Shown here piece by piece: positions 1-8,159 of a stretch of DNA of 22,124 bases (positions are counted from its first letter, which is position 1; each line of letters begins with the position of its first letter). This DNA comes from CAZQGJ01 sp964592905 (lineage in GTDB: Bacteria; Patescibacteriota; UBA1384; CAYGGE01). The stretch covers positions 1-22,124 of the forward strand of contig CAZQGJ010000009.1 of assembly GCA_964592905.1 (NCBI GenBank), in the 5' to 3' direction. The notes beneath the pieces are model-generated. The model did not search any database and was not told the origin of the DNA. It saw only the letters and a list, made by a program, of their open reading frames with translations. The translations under genes and the position numbers were made by a program.

Positions 1-797
1 CCGAACTACTCAAAATCAACGAGGTTAGCCGTGATGGCTACAGCGCTCAGTTTGAGATTGAACCACTGTCACCTGGCTACGGCGTAACCATCGCCAACAG
101 CCTGCGTCGCATCCTGATCGCTTCGCTACCCGGTGCAGCGGTTACTTCGGTACGCATCGAAGGCGCAACTCATGAGTTTGCCAGTCTCGAAGGTGTCAAC
201 GGAGTTGTGGTCGAGATCATTTTGAATCTTAAGAGTTTGAATCTCAAGGTTCAAAGCGAAACTCCAGTCATTTTGACACTCGACAAAAAAGGTCCTGGCG
301 TCGTCACAGCTGCCGACTTCAAAGCTAACGCCGATGTCGAGATTATGAATCCCGATCTAGTCATTGCCACTCTCGATAAAAAAGGCAAACTGGCTCTCGA
401 GATCACCTGTGAGCGTGGCCGAGGCTACGTCACCACCGAGATGCGTCGCGAAGAAAAGTTGCCACTCGGCACTATCGCCATCGACAGCATCTTTACCCCA
501 ATTAAAAAGGTTCACTATCAGGTAGACAATACTCGAGTTGGTCGAATGACTAACTTTGATAAGGTCACTTTAGATATCGCTACCGATGGTAGTCTTGAGC
601 CAACTCAGGCGCTCCAGATGGCCGCTTCGATCCTGATCGAGCATTTGGCCGTCATCGCCGGTCAAGATAGCCCAGCCGAACGCCAGGCCGAATCCGAATC
701 TGTTGCTACTGTAGAAACAGTCGAAATCGAGTCAGAGGCTATCGTCGTCAAGCCTAAGCGCAGCCGTAAAACTGAGGTTTCTGATGTTAGCGCGTAA
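1..797 (+). CDS. rpoA: RNA polymerase subunit alpha, 5'-truncated by window, lacks C-terminal domain
   Basis: The reading frame is open from the first bases of the window (first full codon at 3), so the gene starts upstream; about ten N-terminal residues are missing. The visible part matches the alpha N-terminal domain, which dimerises and seeds assembly of the core enzyme: the SLRRILIASLPGAAVTSV block, then HEFASLEGV and an ILNLK segment. It ends with the conserved ALQMAASILIEHLA helix that closes the N-terminal domain. After that there is only a tail of about 45 residues, Glu/Val-rich and then Lys/Arg-rich. The helix-hairpin-helix C-terminal domain that binds UP elements and activators is absent. 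A frameshift is not a likely explanation, because the stop overlaps the rplQ start (ATG at 784) and leaves no room. Family and domain loss are clear; the consequence is inference. Confidence 0.96.
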   Translation, partial: ELLKINEVSRDGYSAQFEIEPLSPGYGVTIANSLRRILIASLPGAAVTSVRIEGATHEFASLEGVNGVVVEIILNLKSLNLKVQSETPVILTLDKKGPGVVTAADFKANADVEIMNPDLVIATLDKKGKLALEITCERGRGYVTTEMRREEKLPLGTIAIDSIFTPIKKVHYQVDNTRVGRMTNFDKVTLDIATDGSLEPTQALQMAASILIEHLAVIAGQDSPAERQAESESVATVETVEIESEAIVVKPKRSRKTEVSDVSA

Positions 798-1242
798 GTT
801 TGGCCGTAAAAAGGCTCACCGAGAGCATATGCTCAAAAATTTAGCCGCTTCGGTTATTCTTCACGAATCAGTTAGCACTACCGAGGCTAAAGCTAAAGAA
901 GTTCGTCGCTATATCGAGCGGGCAATCACTATCGCCAAGCAACACAACTTAGCTAGCCGACGCTTGCTCTTATCGCGCTTCTTTGACAGCGCCGTCGCCG
1001 CCAAGCTCGAGAGCTTAACACAAGATCGCTACCTCAACCAAGATAGCGGCTTCACTAAAGTTGTTAAGACTGGCTTTCGTCATGGCGATGGCACCAGCGC
1101 AGCCACCATCAGTCTAAATCAACCAAAAAATCCGGTTCAAGCGGTAAAAACAGCCAAATCCGTCTCGGCTAAAACGGTAAATCAGCCAACTCAGACAGAA
1201 CAGCCGGATCAACCAGATCAACCAGATCAATCAGAAAGCTAA
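784..1242 (+). CDS. rplQ: 50S ribosomal protein L17
   Basis: L17 is a large-subunit protein near the exit tunnel. The N-terminus (RKFGRKKAHREHMLKNLA) is the family signature, and the globular core of about 115 residues is complete, with the conserved GFRHGDG near its end. The start overlaps the rpoA stop by 14 nt in another frame, which points to translational coupling. From about residue 116 the protein carries a low-complexity extension that L17 does not need, ending in a run of Asp-Gln-Pro repeats encoded by near-identical 9-bp units (1204-1230). This is probably a product of replication slippage. The rpoA-rplQ order is standard in bacteria. Confidence 0.96.
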   Translation: MLARKFGRKKAHREHMLKNLAASVILHESVSTTEAKAKEVRRYIERAITIAKQHNLASRRLLLSRFFDSAVAAKLESLTQDRYLNQDSGFTKVVKTGFRHGDGTSAATISLNQPKNPVQAVKTAKSVSAKTVNQPTQTEQPDQPDQPDQSES

Positions 1243-1244
1243 TC

Positions 1245-1652
1245 ATGATCGTTACAGAACGCAAACTCCATCATCTAGATGCTAGCGTCGCCCCTCTTGG
1301 CCGCGTTGCTACTAAAGCGGCTCTACTTCTTCGAGGTAAGAGCAAGATTAATTTCGAGAATCATCTCGATTTAGGTGATTATGTCACAGTTTATAATGCT
1401 GAAAAGCTTTGGGTAACTGGTAATAAACTCGAAGATAAGCAGTATTATCGACACAGCGGCTATATCGGCAATCTTAAGACTACTCAGCTCAAAGACTTAG
1501 TGGCTCTACACCCAAACAAGGTTATCGAGCGTGCCATCTACGGCATGTTGCCAAAAAACCGCCTCCGAGCTAAGTTCATGAGACGACTAAAGATCGTTTC
1601 TGGTATTCCAACTGGCGTACCTAGCCAGCCTCTAACAGAGAAAGCGAGTTAA
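1245..1652 (+). CDS. rplM: 50S ribosomal protein L13
   Basis: L13 is an early-assembly large-subunit protein. The 135-residue product shows family landmarks in order: HHLDASVAPLGRVATKAALLLRGK near the N-terminus (shown in part by APLGRVATKAA), then YYRHSGYIGNLK, and the AIYGMLPKNRLRAKFMRRLK block near the C-terminus (core motif GMLPKNRLR). It is slightly shorter than the E. coli protein (142). It starts 2 nt after the rplQ stop with no clear Shine-Dalgarno, so coupling is likely, and it is followed directly by rpsI, its usual partner. Confidence 0.96.
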   Translation: MIVTERKLHHLDASVAPLGRVATKAALLLRGKSKINFENHLDLGDYVTVYNAEKLWVTGNKLEDKQYYRHSGYIGNLKTTQLKDLVALHPNKVIERAIYGMLPKNRLRAKFMRRLKIVSGIPTGVPSQPLTEKAS

Positions 1653-1653
1653 T

Positions 1654-2028
1654 ATGGACCAACAGAAATATTTTTTTGGTCTCGGTCGACGCAAGACAGC
1701 CACGGCTCGTGTTCGTTTAGTCCCTGGCAACGGTGCCTTGATCATCAACGAAAAGCCAGTCGAGCCAAATAAGTTTATCGATGTACCGCTGGTACTAGTC
1801 GGTCAAGCTGGTAAGTTTGATATTCATGCTCATGTCAACGGTGGCGGCATGGTTAGTCAGATCGAAGCCATTCGTCTCGGTGTCAGCCGAGCTCTCATCG
1901 AGCTTGACGCTAATGTGCGAAGTAGCTTACGCAAGAACGGTCTCTTAACACGCGATCCACGAATTAAAGAGCGCAAAAAGCCAGGTCTCAAGGGCGCCCG
2001 ACGCGCTCCACAGTGGGCCAAGCGCTAA
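1654..2028 (+). CDS. rpsI: 30S ribosomal protein S9
   Basis: S9 sits in the head of the small subunit, and its basic C-terminal tail reaches the P-site tRNA. The 124-residue product has the N-terminal FGLGRRKTATARVRL motif, the GGGMVSQIEAIRLGVSRAL core and the typical basic ending, here APQWAKR, with the terminal Lys-Arg that contacts tRNA. The start lies 1 nt after the rplM stop. The gene is the last of this operon; a rho-independent terminator follows 15 bp downstream. Confidence 0.97.
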   Translation: MDQQKYFFGLGRRKTATARVRLVPGNGALIINEKPVEPNKFIDVPLVLVGQAGKFDIHAHVNGGGMVSQIEAIRLGVSRALIELDANVRSSLRKNGLLTRDPRIKERKKPGLKGARRAPQWAKR

Positions 2029-2043
2029 ACCCTGTTCGTTTTC

Positions 2044-2071
2044 AAAAGCCACCCTCGAGGTGGCTTTTGTT
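2044..2071 (+). terminator. Rho-independent terminator after rpsI
   Basis: A perfect 10-bp inverted repeat, AAAAGCCACC / GGTGGCTTTT, with a 5-nt loop, followed by GTTT. The A- and T-rich flanks make it able to act in both directions. It separates the ribosomal operon from the rbfA promoter. Confidence 0.9.
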
Positions 2072-2076
2072 TATGC

Positions 2077-2105
2077 TAGACAGACCTGTTAGCAAAGAGT
2101 AAAAT
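2077..2105 (+). promoter_or_regulatory. Sigma-70-type promoter of the rbfA operon, predicted leaderless
   Basis: -35 TAGACA (2077-2082), a 17-bp spacer, -10 TAAAAT (2100-2105). The rbfA ATG begins 6 nt after the -10, where transcription itself is expected to start, so the mRNA should have no 5' leader. No Shine-Dalgarno precedes the ATG. Confidence 0.65.
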
Positions 2106-2111
2106 GAGATT

Positions 2112-2525
2112 ATGTCACAGAACCGTTTAGCCCGAGTTAACGAAAATCTGCGCCGTGAGTTAGCGGCCCTATTAATCGAAGAACCTGTCGTTGAACGGGG
2201 CCTAGTTACAGTTACCAACTGTTTTATCTCCGCCGATCTCAAAGTTGCCGAAGTTGCGGTTTCGGTTATCGATTATCAACCGGCCGACGAGGTCATCACT
2301 AAACTTAATCGCCATCAACATCATTGGTATCAACGCTTGAGTGACCGTCTCCCAATGAAACGCATGCCACGGTTAACTTTCGTTCTCGACACTGGCTTGG
2401 GTGCCGAGCTCAAGCTCGAAGAGCTATTTTCCGCGATCGAGCCCGACCTAGCTAAAGACCCCATAGACCACGCGGACCAAGCGGACCAAGCGGACCAGTT
2501 AAACCAGACAGATCATGACGCATAA
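2112..2525 (+). CDS. rbfA: Ribosome-binding factor A
   Basis: RbfA helps mature the 30S subunit by acting on 16S rRNA helix 1. The 137-residue product begins with the conserved RLARVNENLRRELAALL helix and continues with the KH-type fold (LVTVTNCFISADLKVAEV, then RMPRLTFVLDTGLGAELKLE). Everything after about residue 115 is a non-conserved tail built of Asp-His/Gln-Ala-Asp-Gln repeats (9-bp DNA repeats around 2470-2497). The start is fixed by the promoter that ends 6 nt upstream. It heads a long operon whose next gene overlaps its 3' end by 11 nt. Confidence 0.94.
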   Translation: MSQNRLARVNENLRRELAALLIEEPVVERGLVTVTNCFISADLKVAEVAVSVIDYQPADEVITKLNRHQHHWYQRLSDRLPMKRMPRLTFVLDTGLGAELKLEELFSAIEPDLAKDPIDHADQADQADQLNQTDHDA

Positions 2526-2910
2526 GCTGTGGCTACTAACCACTATCGCTACCGCTTTACTTAGCCTAACTGGGCTCTTAACCGTCATCTATAACTCTAG
2601 CCCCAGTCAGCCTGGCGCACTAACTTGGTTTTATCTCTGCAGCTTCTTAGTCGCTGTCAGCCTGCTAACGCTTGTCGGTTACCTTATCAGACTTTATCGC
2701 AGTAACTTTGAGCTCGTTTATATTAGCTTTCGAATATCTGTCCGACAGGCCCTAATTGCCGGTGCCGGCCTCTGTTTAATTCTCTATTTACAGGCGCTGC
2801 GCGTTCTCTCGATACCCGATTTAATTGCCATCGTTATTGCGGCCGGACTATTTGAGCTCTTTTTTCACTCACGCAAATTTAAACAGTACCCCCTAGGATC
2901 CGAACAGTGA
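2515..2910 (+). CDS. Small multi-pass membrane protein of unknown function
   Basis: I do not recognise this 131-residue protein. It shows four hydrophobic stretches long enough to cross the membrane (about residues 7-26, 37-58, 80-97 and 100-117), separated by short loops; basic residues (RLYRS) follow the second. No catalytic motif is visible. The start lies inside the last codons of rbfA and the stop overlaps the GTG start of pheS (GTGA), so its translation is tied to both neighbours. It occupies the place just before a PheS that lacks its usual N-terminal domain, but it shows no coiled coil and does not replace that domain. Codon use looks like the neighbours. Confidence 0.75.
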   Translation: MTHKLWLLTTIATALLSLTGLLTVIYNSSPSQPGALTWFYLCSFLVAVSLLTLVGYLIRLYRSNFELVYISFRISVRQALIAGAGLCLILYLQALRVLSIPDLIAIVIAAGLFELFFHSRKFKQYPLGSEQ

Positions 2911-3623
2911 TCGGGCATTATCACCCGATGACCGTCCTAGTCAGGCAGATCGTTAGCGCTCTGTCTGAACAGGGATTTCAGGTTTATAACTCACCTGAGC
3001 TAGAGACCGAAGCCAATAACTTCGATTTTCTGAGGGTGCCAGCCGATCATCCGGCTCGTGACAGTCAAGATACATTCTGGACGGTTGATGGACGGGTTCT
3101 CCGCACACACACCACATCAAGCCAGGCCAATATCCGGGCGACTGAAAGTGATAGTCAAGACGGCTCTCGGCCGAACCCACCTTTTCGCGTGCTTGTACCG
3201 GGTAGAGTCTTTCGTAACGAGGCTACCGACGCCACTCACTTGGCAACCCTCAACCAAATCGATGGTATCGTCGTCGATGAGCAAGTCAATTTGGGTCAGC
3301 TTCTAGCAACCGTCAAATTAATTCTCGAGATTGCCTTTGGCCAACAGCTTAAAATTCGTCAGCGACCTCATCATTACCCGTTCGTCGAGCCCGGCCTGGA
3401 TATCGATGTATATTTTCAAGGTCGCTGGATCGAGGCCCTTGGCTGCGGCTTAATCCACCCCGAGATCCTGGCCAAGATGGATCTTGACCCTGATCGATAC
3501 CAGGGCTTTGCCTTTGGTATCGGGCTTGATCGACTCTGTATGATGCGTCATGGCTTAACCGATATCCGCCACCTGACTAAAGGCGATCTCCGCTTTAATC
3601 AACAGCTAATGGTCGGCACATGA
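2907..3623 (+). CDS. pheS: Phenylalanyl-tRNA synthetase alpha subunit, minimal form without the N-terminal coiled coil
   Basis: PheS carries the class II active site that attaches phenylalanine to tRNA-Phe, as an (alpha-beta)2 tetramer. The 238-residue product starts at the catalytic core (HYHPMTVLVRQIV aligns with the HPVTR region near residue 110 of the 327-residue E. coli protein). It retains NNFDFLRVPADHPARDSQDTFW (core NNFDFLRVPADHPA), motif 2 (VLVPGRVFRNEATDATH) and motif 3 (GFAFGIGLDRLCMM). The tRNA-contacting coiled coil of about 90-110 residues is missing. GTG is chosen as start because it overlaps the preceding stop and has AGGA 8 nt upstream; the preceding frame belongs to another gene. 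The stop overlaps the pheT start (ATGA). Confidence 0.94.
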   Translation: MIGHYHPMTVLVRQIVSALSEQGFQVYNSPELETEANNFDFLRVPADHPARDSQDTFWTVDGRVLRTHTTSSQANIRATESDSQDGSRPNPPFRVLVPGRVFRNEATDATHLATLNQIDGIVVDEQVNLGQLLATVKLILEIAFGQQLKIRQRPHHYPFVEPGLDIDVYFQGRWIEALGCGLIHPEILAKMDLDPDRYQGFAFGIGLDRLCMMRHGLTDIRHLTKGDLRFNQQLMVGT

Positions 3624-5662
3624 AATATTCAGTCGCCGGCCTCAATCAATATTTAACCACTCCTCTCTCGGTTAATCAGATCGCCTCTTTCGCTTTGGAG
3701 CTTGGCCACTCACCAGAAGAGTCTGGTGAAGACTGGATCGAACTAGAGATCACCGCCAATCGCGGCGATGTGCTTTCGCATCTGGGTCTGGCTCGAGAAT
3801 TAGCTGCCGCCAGCCGCCAGCCGATCAAAACATCTTTACCGTCAGCTCGCTCGACACGACGCTTGTCCATCGCTAATTCGGAGCCACTAGAGCTATCGCT
3901 TAAAGTAGCCGATACCAAAACCGATACTGATCTCGCCCTCAAATTGACAATCGATGCCATCGATCAGATCGAGGCGATCAGCTTAGCTCTAGTCAGTCTG
4001 CCAACTATCGAGGTTACGCAGGCCAGTCTTATTAAAAAGAAACTTGAACAATATCCTGGTCAACACTCGATCAACCCCTTAGTCGATCTGTCTAATCTGT
4101 TGACCCAAGACTGGGGCATACCAACGCATATCTTTGATCTACGATCGCTCATCGATAATAATCAAGACATTGACCGGATCATTCAGGTCAAGCTTAGCCA
4201 ACTAGACCAGCCGGCAACCTATACCAGCCTTACTAGCCAGACTTACCCACTCGTAACGGGCGATTTAGTCATCACTGACAGTGCCGGCCAGCCGATCGAC
4301 TTAGTCGGAATTCAGGGTAGTCGACAGGTCAAAGTCAGCCAAGAGAGTCAACTCATCTTGGTCGCCGCCATCGTTCCCAAAGCTAGCCTGATCCGTCAAA
4401 CTAGCCGCCGTCTTAATCTGATTACCGAAGCGAGCTATCGGCTCGAACGAGGAGTTGATCATCGACTCGTCGAACCAGCCATCAATCGCCTACTAGAACA
4501 ATTAACCGAGGCCAGCGGTGCGCTTAATGCAGTCGACACCATCTCTGCCTCGCGACAGTTAACGCCAGTCAAGATCGCCTTAATTCCCGAGCTATTTTCT
4601 CGTTCGCTTGGTTTACCGATAGATAAGACAGATATTATCACGAGCTTAAACCGTCTCAACCTGACAGTTCAAAACGATCAGGTGACTGTACCGAGCTATC
4701 GATTAGATCTGGCTCTACCGATCGACCTAGTTGAAGAGTACGGCCGCTTATCTGGTTACCAAAAACTGTTGCCTCACTCGTTACCAGCCCTGAACCAAAC
4801 AACCGCACCATCGAGATTAACCCAAACTCACCGTCGCTACAGGCAGATCGAAGCTTTGAAGGATCAGTTAGTCAAGCTCGGCTACACTGAGTTAGTCACC
4901 GAATCGATGGCAGCCGCAGAAAACCTGATCGATCTCGGTTGGCAACTTGACCAACTGGTAAAATTAGCCGCTCCCCAAAATCAACAGTTAGCCTACTGTC
5001 GACCGACAATTATTAGTAACTTGCTCCAAGTTGCCAGCCAAAATAACTGGTCTGATAACCAATTGCTATTCGAGATCGGGACCGTCTTTCCTGATCGTTT
5101 TACCGAGACGATCGTCTTAACTTTAGTCAGTAGCCAAAAAAAACCACCCCAGATTACCCTTGCAGATCAGGATCTAACGGCCAAGTGGCAAACGCTTCGC
5201 GTCGACCAACCGCTAGCTAAGCGCCTCAGCTTACGTAAGGCTGTCCATTACTTAGAGCTACCAGTCGAGTCACTCCTCGCTGGCGATACTTTTGATTCAC
5301 TCTCGCTCATCACCACTACATTTATACCGGTCAGTGAGTGGCCTCCTAGCGTACGAGATTTGGCAGTAATCGTTAACCAACAGCTCACCAGCCAACAGTT
5401 AATCGAGGCTATCCAAGCGATCGAACAGAGCAATCAAGCTAACAAGAGTGGTCGACAAGATTCGCCAGAGATAATCTTGATCGATCATTTCGACACCTTT
5501 AAAAGTCCGACTTTTGCCGACGATCAGATATCTTATGCCTTTCACCTCGTTTATCAGAGACGACTCAATCAACTTCAGCCGTTAACCAATCAAGAGGTCG
5601 ATGAGGCCTATTCGCTGCTTTGTCAGAACTTATTACGTCAATTTTCTTTGACTATCCGTTAG
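3620..5662 (+). CDS. pheT: Phenylalanyl-tRNA synthetase beta subunit, lacking the OB-fold tRNA-binding domain
   Basis: PheT binds and positions tRNA-Phe and edits mischarged Tyr-tRNA. The 680-residue product is about 115 shorter than E. coli PheT (795). The N-terminal B1 segment (KYSVAGLNQYLTT...ELGHSPEE) runs directly into EITANRGDVLSHLGLAREL, so the EMAP-II-like OB-fold normally inserted there is absent. The B3/B4 editing region follows (about 85-290, with IRQTSRRLNLITEASYRLE), then B5 (about 316-383), the inactive synthetase-like domain, and a C-terminal ferredoxin-like anticodon-binding domain (about 568-678, with SEWPPSVRDLAVIV). The usual GIMGG of B3/B4 reads GIQGS. ATG overlaps the pheS stop. 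Confidence 0.94.
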   Translation: MKYSVAGLNQYLTTPLSVNQIASFALELGHSPEESGEDWIELEITANRGDVLSHLGLARELAAASRQPIKTSLPSARSTRRLSIANSEPLELSLKVADTKTDTDLALKLTIDAIDQIEAISLALVSLPTIEVTQASLIKKKLEQYPGQHSINPLVDLSNLLTQDWGIPTHIFDLRSLIDNNQDIDRIIQVKLSQLDQPATYTSLTSQTYPLVTGDLVITDSAGQPIDLVGIQGSRQVKVSQESQLILVAAIVPKASLIRQTSRRLNLITEASYRLERGVDHRLVEPAINRLLEQLTEASGALNAVDTISASRQLTPVKIALIPELFSRSLGLPIDKTDIITSLNRLNLTVQNDQVTVPSYRLDLALPIDLVEEYGRLSGYQKLLPHSLPALNQTTAPSRLTQTHRRYRQIEALKDQLVKLGYTELVTESMAAAENLIDLGWQLDQLVKLAAPQNQQLAYCRPTIISNLLQVASQNNWSDNQLLFEIGTVFPDRFTETIVLTLVSSQKKPPQITLADQDLTAKWQTLRVDQPLAKRLSLRKAVHYLELPVESLLAGDTFDSLSLITTTFIPVSEWPPSVRDLAVIVNQQLTSQQLIEAIQAIEQSNQANKSGRQDSPEIILIDHFDTFKSPTFADDQISYAFHLVYQRRLNQLQPLTNQEVDEAYSLLCQNLLRQFSLTIR

Positions 5663-5669
5663 GAGACCT

Positions 5670-7058
5670 ATGACTATCAATCGCCATTTTATCAACACCC
5701 TAGATTCACAGCTCGATACGACCGTAACGGTTGCCGGTTTCGTCAACGGTCTTCGTGATCATGGCAAGGTTTTATTTATCGTCTTAGCCGATCATAGCGG
5801 ACAGGTTCAGGTAGTAGCGACAGCCAAGCAAGAGGGGTTCGACCAACTGAGAACCTTGACCTTAGGTAGTGCCTTAGCCATCTCTGGTCAAGTAGTCAAG
5901 CGGCCAGTCCACTTAACGACAGTCGAACCGAACGGTCACCTCGAGCTACAGTTTTCTGCCATTGCCAGCCTTAATCAGGCTAAAGAGTTGCCGTGGGGTA
6001 ACCAACTCTCTGAATCAGTTAACGAAGAGATGGGGCTGACTTATCGCTACCTAACAATTCGACATACCGATTTGATGTCCAAGCTGCAGTGGCGTAGTAA
6101 GATTAATAATTTCTTAAGACAGTACGCCATCAAAGACGGCTTCACCGAAATCGAGACACCTTATATCACCAAAGGCACCCCAGAGGGCGCCAGGGAGTAT
6201 TTGATTCCTTCACGACTACAGCCAGAGCATTTTTATGCGCTGCCTCAATCACCGCAACAGTTCAAACAGCTGTTGATGGTCGCCGGTATCGATCGTTATT
6301 TTCAGATCGCCCGTTGTTTTCGTGATGAGGACTCACGCGGCGATCGACAACCAGAGTTTAGCCAGTTCGATTGCGAGATGAGCTATATCACTCAGGATCA
6401 GATCCGAACCTGGCTTGAACAGATGATGACAACTTTAGTCAAAGAGCTTCTGCCCAACAAACAGTTGACAGCTAGCCCGTTTCCGGTGATTAGCTACCAA
6501 GAGTCGATGGACAGATACGGTACAGACAAACCAGACCTGAGACAGGATAAAAATAACCCTGATGAACTGGCTTTTGTATGGGTCAACGATCAACCGATGT
6601 TTGAGCGCGACGAGTCGGGTCAACTGAGCGCTGTCCATCATCTCTTTACTCGACCAAAGTCTGAAGAGCCAGAAACAGCCCTAACTGATCCCAACAGTGC
6701 CATCGCCGATAGTTACGACCTCGTCTTGAACGGTTACGAGGTAGCCGGCGGTAGTATACGGATTCACGAACCAGAGCTCCAGGCTAAAATATTCGAGATA
6801 TTAAATCTGACTCCACAGGTTACCGAAGAACGATTCGGTCATCTGTTACGAGCCCTTAGTTACGGCGCGCCGCCGCACGGTGGCTTTGCCATCGGTCTCG
6901 ATCGATTGATTATGCTGCTGGTGGGTGGACAGTCGATTCGAGAGGTCATTGCCTTTCCTAAAACTGGCGATGGCCGCGACTTAATGATGCAAGCACCGGC
7001 CCAGATAGAACCTCAGGAACTAGATCAATACGGCCTAACCTTTAAGCCAAAACGATGA
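5670..7058 (+). CDS. aspS: Aspartyl-tRNA synthetase, bacterial type without the GAD insertion
   Basis: Class II synthetase attaching aspartate to tRNA-Asp. The 462-residue product has an N-terminal OB-fold anticodon-binding domain (about 1-105), motif 1 (FTEIETPYITKGTPEGAREY, about 158-177), motif 2 (RYFQIARCFRDEDSRGDRQP, about 209-228) and motif 3 (GGFAIGLDRLIMLL, about 404-417). Motif wording is clearly bacterial (ALPQSPQQFKQLLMVAGIDR), yet bacterial AspRS is usually about 590 residues; the GAD domain normally inserted between motifs 2 and 3 is gone, and DRYGTDKPDLR passes in about 15 residues to FVWVNDQPMFE. AGGAG lies just upstream of the ATG. Whether it also charges tRNA-Asn cannot be told from this window. 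Confidence 0.95.
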   Translation: MTINRHFINTLDSQLDTTVTVAGFVNGLRDHGKVLFIVLADHSGQVQVVATAKQEGFDQLRTLTLGSALAISGQVVKRPVHLTTVEPNGHLELQFSAIASLNQAKELPWGNQLSESVNEEMGLTYRYLTIRHTDLMSKLQWRSKINNFLRQYAIKDGFTEIETPYITKGTPEGAREYLIPSRLQPEHFYALPQSPQQFKQLLMVAGIDRYFQIARCFRDEDSRGDRQPEFSQFDCEMSYITQDQIRTWLEQMMTTLVKELLPNKQLTASPFPVISYQESMDRYGTDKPDLRQDKNNPDELAFVWVNDQPMFERDESGQLSAVHHLFTRPKSEEPETALTDPNSAIADSYDLVLNGYEVAGGSIRIHEPELQAKIFEILNLTPQVTEERFGHLLRALSYGAPPHGGFAIGLDRLIMLLVGGQSIREVIAFPKTGDGRDLMMQAPAQIEPQELDQYGLTFKPKR

Positions 7059-8155
7059 GTGTAGTCCGCCGACAACCCGGACAGGGCATACAACCACCAA
7101 AGCCAGCTAACGAGGTCAAATCATCGCCTAAGGCTAGCTATCAATTCAAGCTGGTGATTAATCGGCAACTCTGGCTCGGCTTAACCCTAATCTTTGCTAT
7201 TAGTTTAATTCTGATTTTAGTTAAAAAAACCGGCACTGACAGACCCGAAAGATCAACTCAAGCCACAAATCGCTTAGCTAGTCTCGGGCGTAAGATTAAT
7301 TTAACTGGTCAACAATCAACTATCATTGCCCCAATACCAGTCAAAAAAACAGGCTACGGCACAACTTACGCGCCGGCCCGTCAGGCGATCTTGGTTGATC
7401 TAGATAGTCAAAGTACACTTTATGAGCTTAATCCCGATCAGCCAGTGGCAGTGGCCTCGACAACCAAGCTCGCTACGGCGCTAACCATCCGCAAGCTTTG
7501 GCCAGAGATAGAGACAAAGGTTACTATTAGTCAAAGGGCGGCTAGTCAATCTGGTTCGTTAGCTAATCTGAAGGCCGGACAGGTCTTCACTATCCGAGAG
7601 TTACTTTACGCCCTCTTAATGATGTCCGGTAACGATGCAGCCGTCGCCTTGGCTGAGGTCAGCGACCCTGAGCAGCCCAAGTTTGATCGATTTATTGAGT
7701 CGATGAATCAAACTGCCCGAGAATACGGTGCTACCAATACGCACTTCGCCGATCCGGCCGGGCTCAACGATCTACAGGGTCGCTCAACTGCCCGCGATCT
7801 CGCTAGATTGATGGCGGCAACTATCGCTGATCCAGTCCTCAAAGAGATTATCAGTACAGATAAGCTGGATTTAGTCGATCAGTCCGGCCAGCTGGTGCCG
7901 CTGGAAAACTCCAACCGGTTAGTCACCGGCGTCGTCACGTTGCCTGGCATAATCGGCGGTAAAACCGGCTTTACACCCTTAACCACCGAAGGTGGAGCGG
8001 GACATTGCTTGGTCATTGCGGCCACTCGCGATAATCACACTTTGATCGCTACCATCTTGGGAGCTTACAGCGTTGATAAATTAGCCACGGCTAAGATTGG
8101 TCGAGATCTGGTTAACTGGGGTTATGCCAGCTACGATTGGCTAAACTTAAATTGA
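7055..8155 (+). CDS. Membrane-anchored D-alanyl-D-alanine carboxypeptidase (peptidase S11 family)
   Basis: Penicillin-binding-protein-type serine peptidase that trims the terminal D-Ala of peptidoglycan stem peptides outside the membrane. One N-terminal transmembrane segment (about residues 37-57, LWLGLTLIFAISLILILV) follows a basic cytoplasmic start. The three active-site motifs are present in order: SxxK as STTK (VAVASTTKLATA), SxN as SGN (LLMMSGNDAAVAL) and KTG (GIIGGKTGFTPLTTEGG). Length (366) fits DacA/DacF-like enzymes without a large C-terminal domain. The ATG overlaps the aspS stop (ATGA). It is the last gene of the operon, with only 4 bp to the convergent rnc stop and no visible terminator between them. 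Confidence 0.92.
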   Translation: MSVVRRQPGQGIQPPKPANEVKSSPKASYQFKLVINRQLWLGLTLIFAISLILILVKKTGTDRPERSTQATNRLASLGRKINLTGQQSTIIAPIPVKKTGYGTTYAPARQAILVDLDSQSTLYELNPDQPVAVASTTKLATALTIRKLWPEIETKVTISQRAASQSGSLANLKAGQVFTIRELLYALLMMSGNDAAVALAEVSDPEQPKFDRFIESMNQTAREYGATNTHFADPAGLNDLQGRSTARDLARLMAATIADPVLKEIISTDKLDLVDQSGQLVPLENSNRLVTGVVTLPGIIGGKTGFTPLTTEGGAGHCLVIAATRDNHTLIATILGAYSVDKLATAKIGRDLVNWGYASYDWLNLN

Positions 8156-8159
8156 CTAC

